Positions 5,164-5,255 of a stretch of 5,255 nucleotides of DNA are shown one piece after another. This DNA is from Pleurocapsa sp. MO_226.B13 (GTDB lineage: Bacteria > Cyanobacteriota > Cyanobacteriia > Cyanobacteriales > Xenococcaceae), in contig JASJEI010000526.1 in the NCBI GenBank assembly GCA_030064795.1, positions 1 through 5,255 on the forward strand. Reading direction: 5' to 3'. A model generated the notes under the pieces. The model made no database searches, was not told the origin of the DNA, and was given only the letters and a program-made list of their open reading frames with translations. Each line of letters starts with the position of its first letter. The stretch's first letter is position 1. Position numbers and translations under genes: made by a program.

Positions 5164-5255
5164 TTATGCATATTAATTGAAAGATATAATTTTTGCTGGT
5201 CAAAGCATGAGGTTATTTAATCCTTGTTCAAATTAATCTGAAATAGGGAAGTTAT
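5164..5255. other. Upstream flank of the amidohydrolase remnant
   Basis: This AT-rich 92-base edge of the window would carry the minus-strand promoter of the amidohydrolase. A TTGACC element is present on the minus strand (about 5200), but no -10 box at proper spacing is convincing. No gene, repeat or RNA is recognisable. Confidence 0.3.

Noticed and set aside
5164..5230. Minus-strand sigma-70 promoter using TTGACC and TATATC
   Set aside because: The spacing between the two boxes is far too short (about 10 bases) for a standard promoter.
1..5255. CRISPR arrays, tRNA or rRNA genes, transposase genes, or defence systems
   Set aside because: I see no regularly spaced direct repeats, no tRNA-like cloverleaf, no rRNA sequence and no transposase or defence-protein motifs.

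Overview
The window looks like chromosomal DNA of a cyanobacterium. Six copies of the HIP1 octamer GCGATCGC lie in 5.3 kb (starting at 1193, 2915, 3380, 3443, 4103 and 4677). The base composition is moderately AT-rich, the recognisable proteins read like cyanobacterial family members, and a GGTGGGTTACGC-type dispersed repeat half occurs near 4651. I cannot name the species.

Only one gene is clearly intact: glgP (1015-3561), a full-length 848-residue glycogen phosphorylase. Upstream and probably co-transcribed (15 nt gap) is a BPG-dependent phosphoglycerate mutase, gpmA-like (297-999). It is broken by a frameshift at an 8-A run (774-781), after which the rest of the protein, including the second catalytic His, continues in another frame. 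Carbon released by GlgP from glycogen would feed glycolysis, where the mutase acts. A hairpin with a T tract (3572-3628) probably terminates this unit.

The unusual part is 3627-4405. It is a collapsed phosphate-transport (pst) operon, still in the order pstS-pstC-pstB but reduced to four short pieces joined at three apparent deletion junctions. These are the PstS N-terminus with lipoprotein signal (3627-3824), a PstS internal piece (3827-3952), one PstC piece (3951-4085) and the PstB C-terminus (4088-4405). The rest of pstS and pstC, all of pstA, and the PstB Walker A and signature motifs are gone. By chance one frame stays open across three of the pieces (3860-4405), which an automatic annotator would call a 181-residue protein.

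After a 390-bp gene-poor stretch (4406-4794) holding repeat-like sequence and possible unrecognised remnants, the minus strand carries a second chimera (5163-4795). About 80 residues of an amidohydrolase of the 8-oxoguanine/hydroxyatrazine deaminase type are fused in frame to the last ~42 residues of thiazole synthase ThiG. The end of the window (5164-5255) shows no gene.

Overall the window records gene decay by internal deletion: a frameshift plus at least four junctions between gene pieces. This could be real genome erosion, as in reductive or symbiotic cyanobacteria, or an assembly artefact. The sequence alone cannot separate these. I see no evidence for a new functional system. The most noteworthy content is the pst collapse and the amidohydrolase-ThiG fusion.
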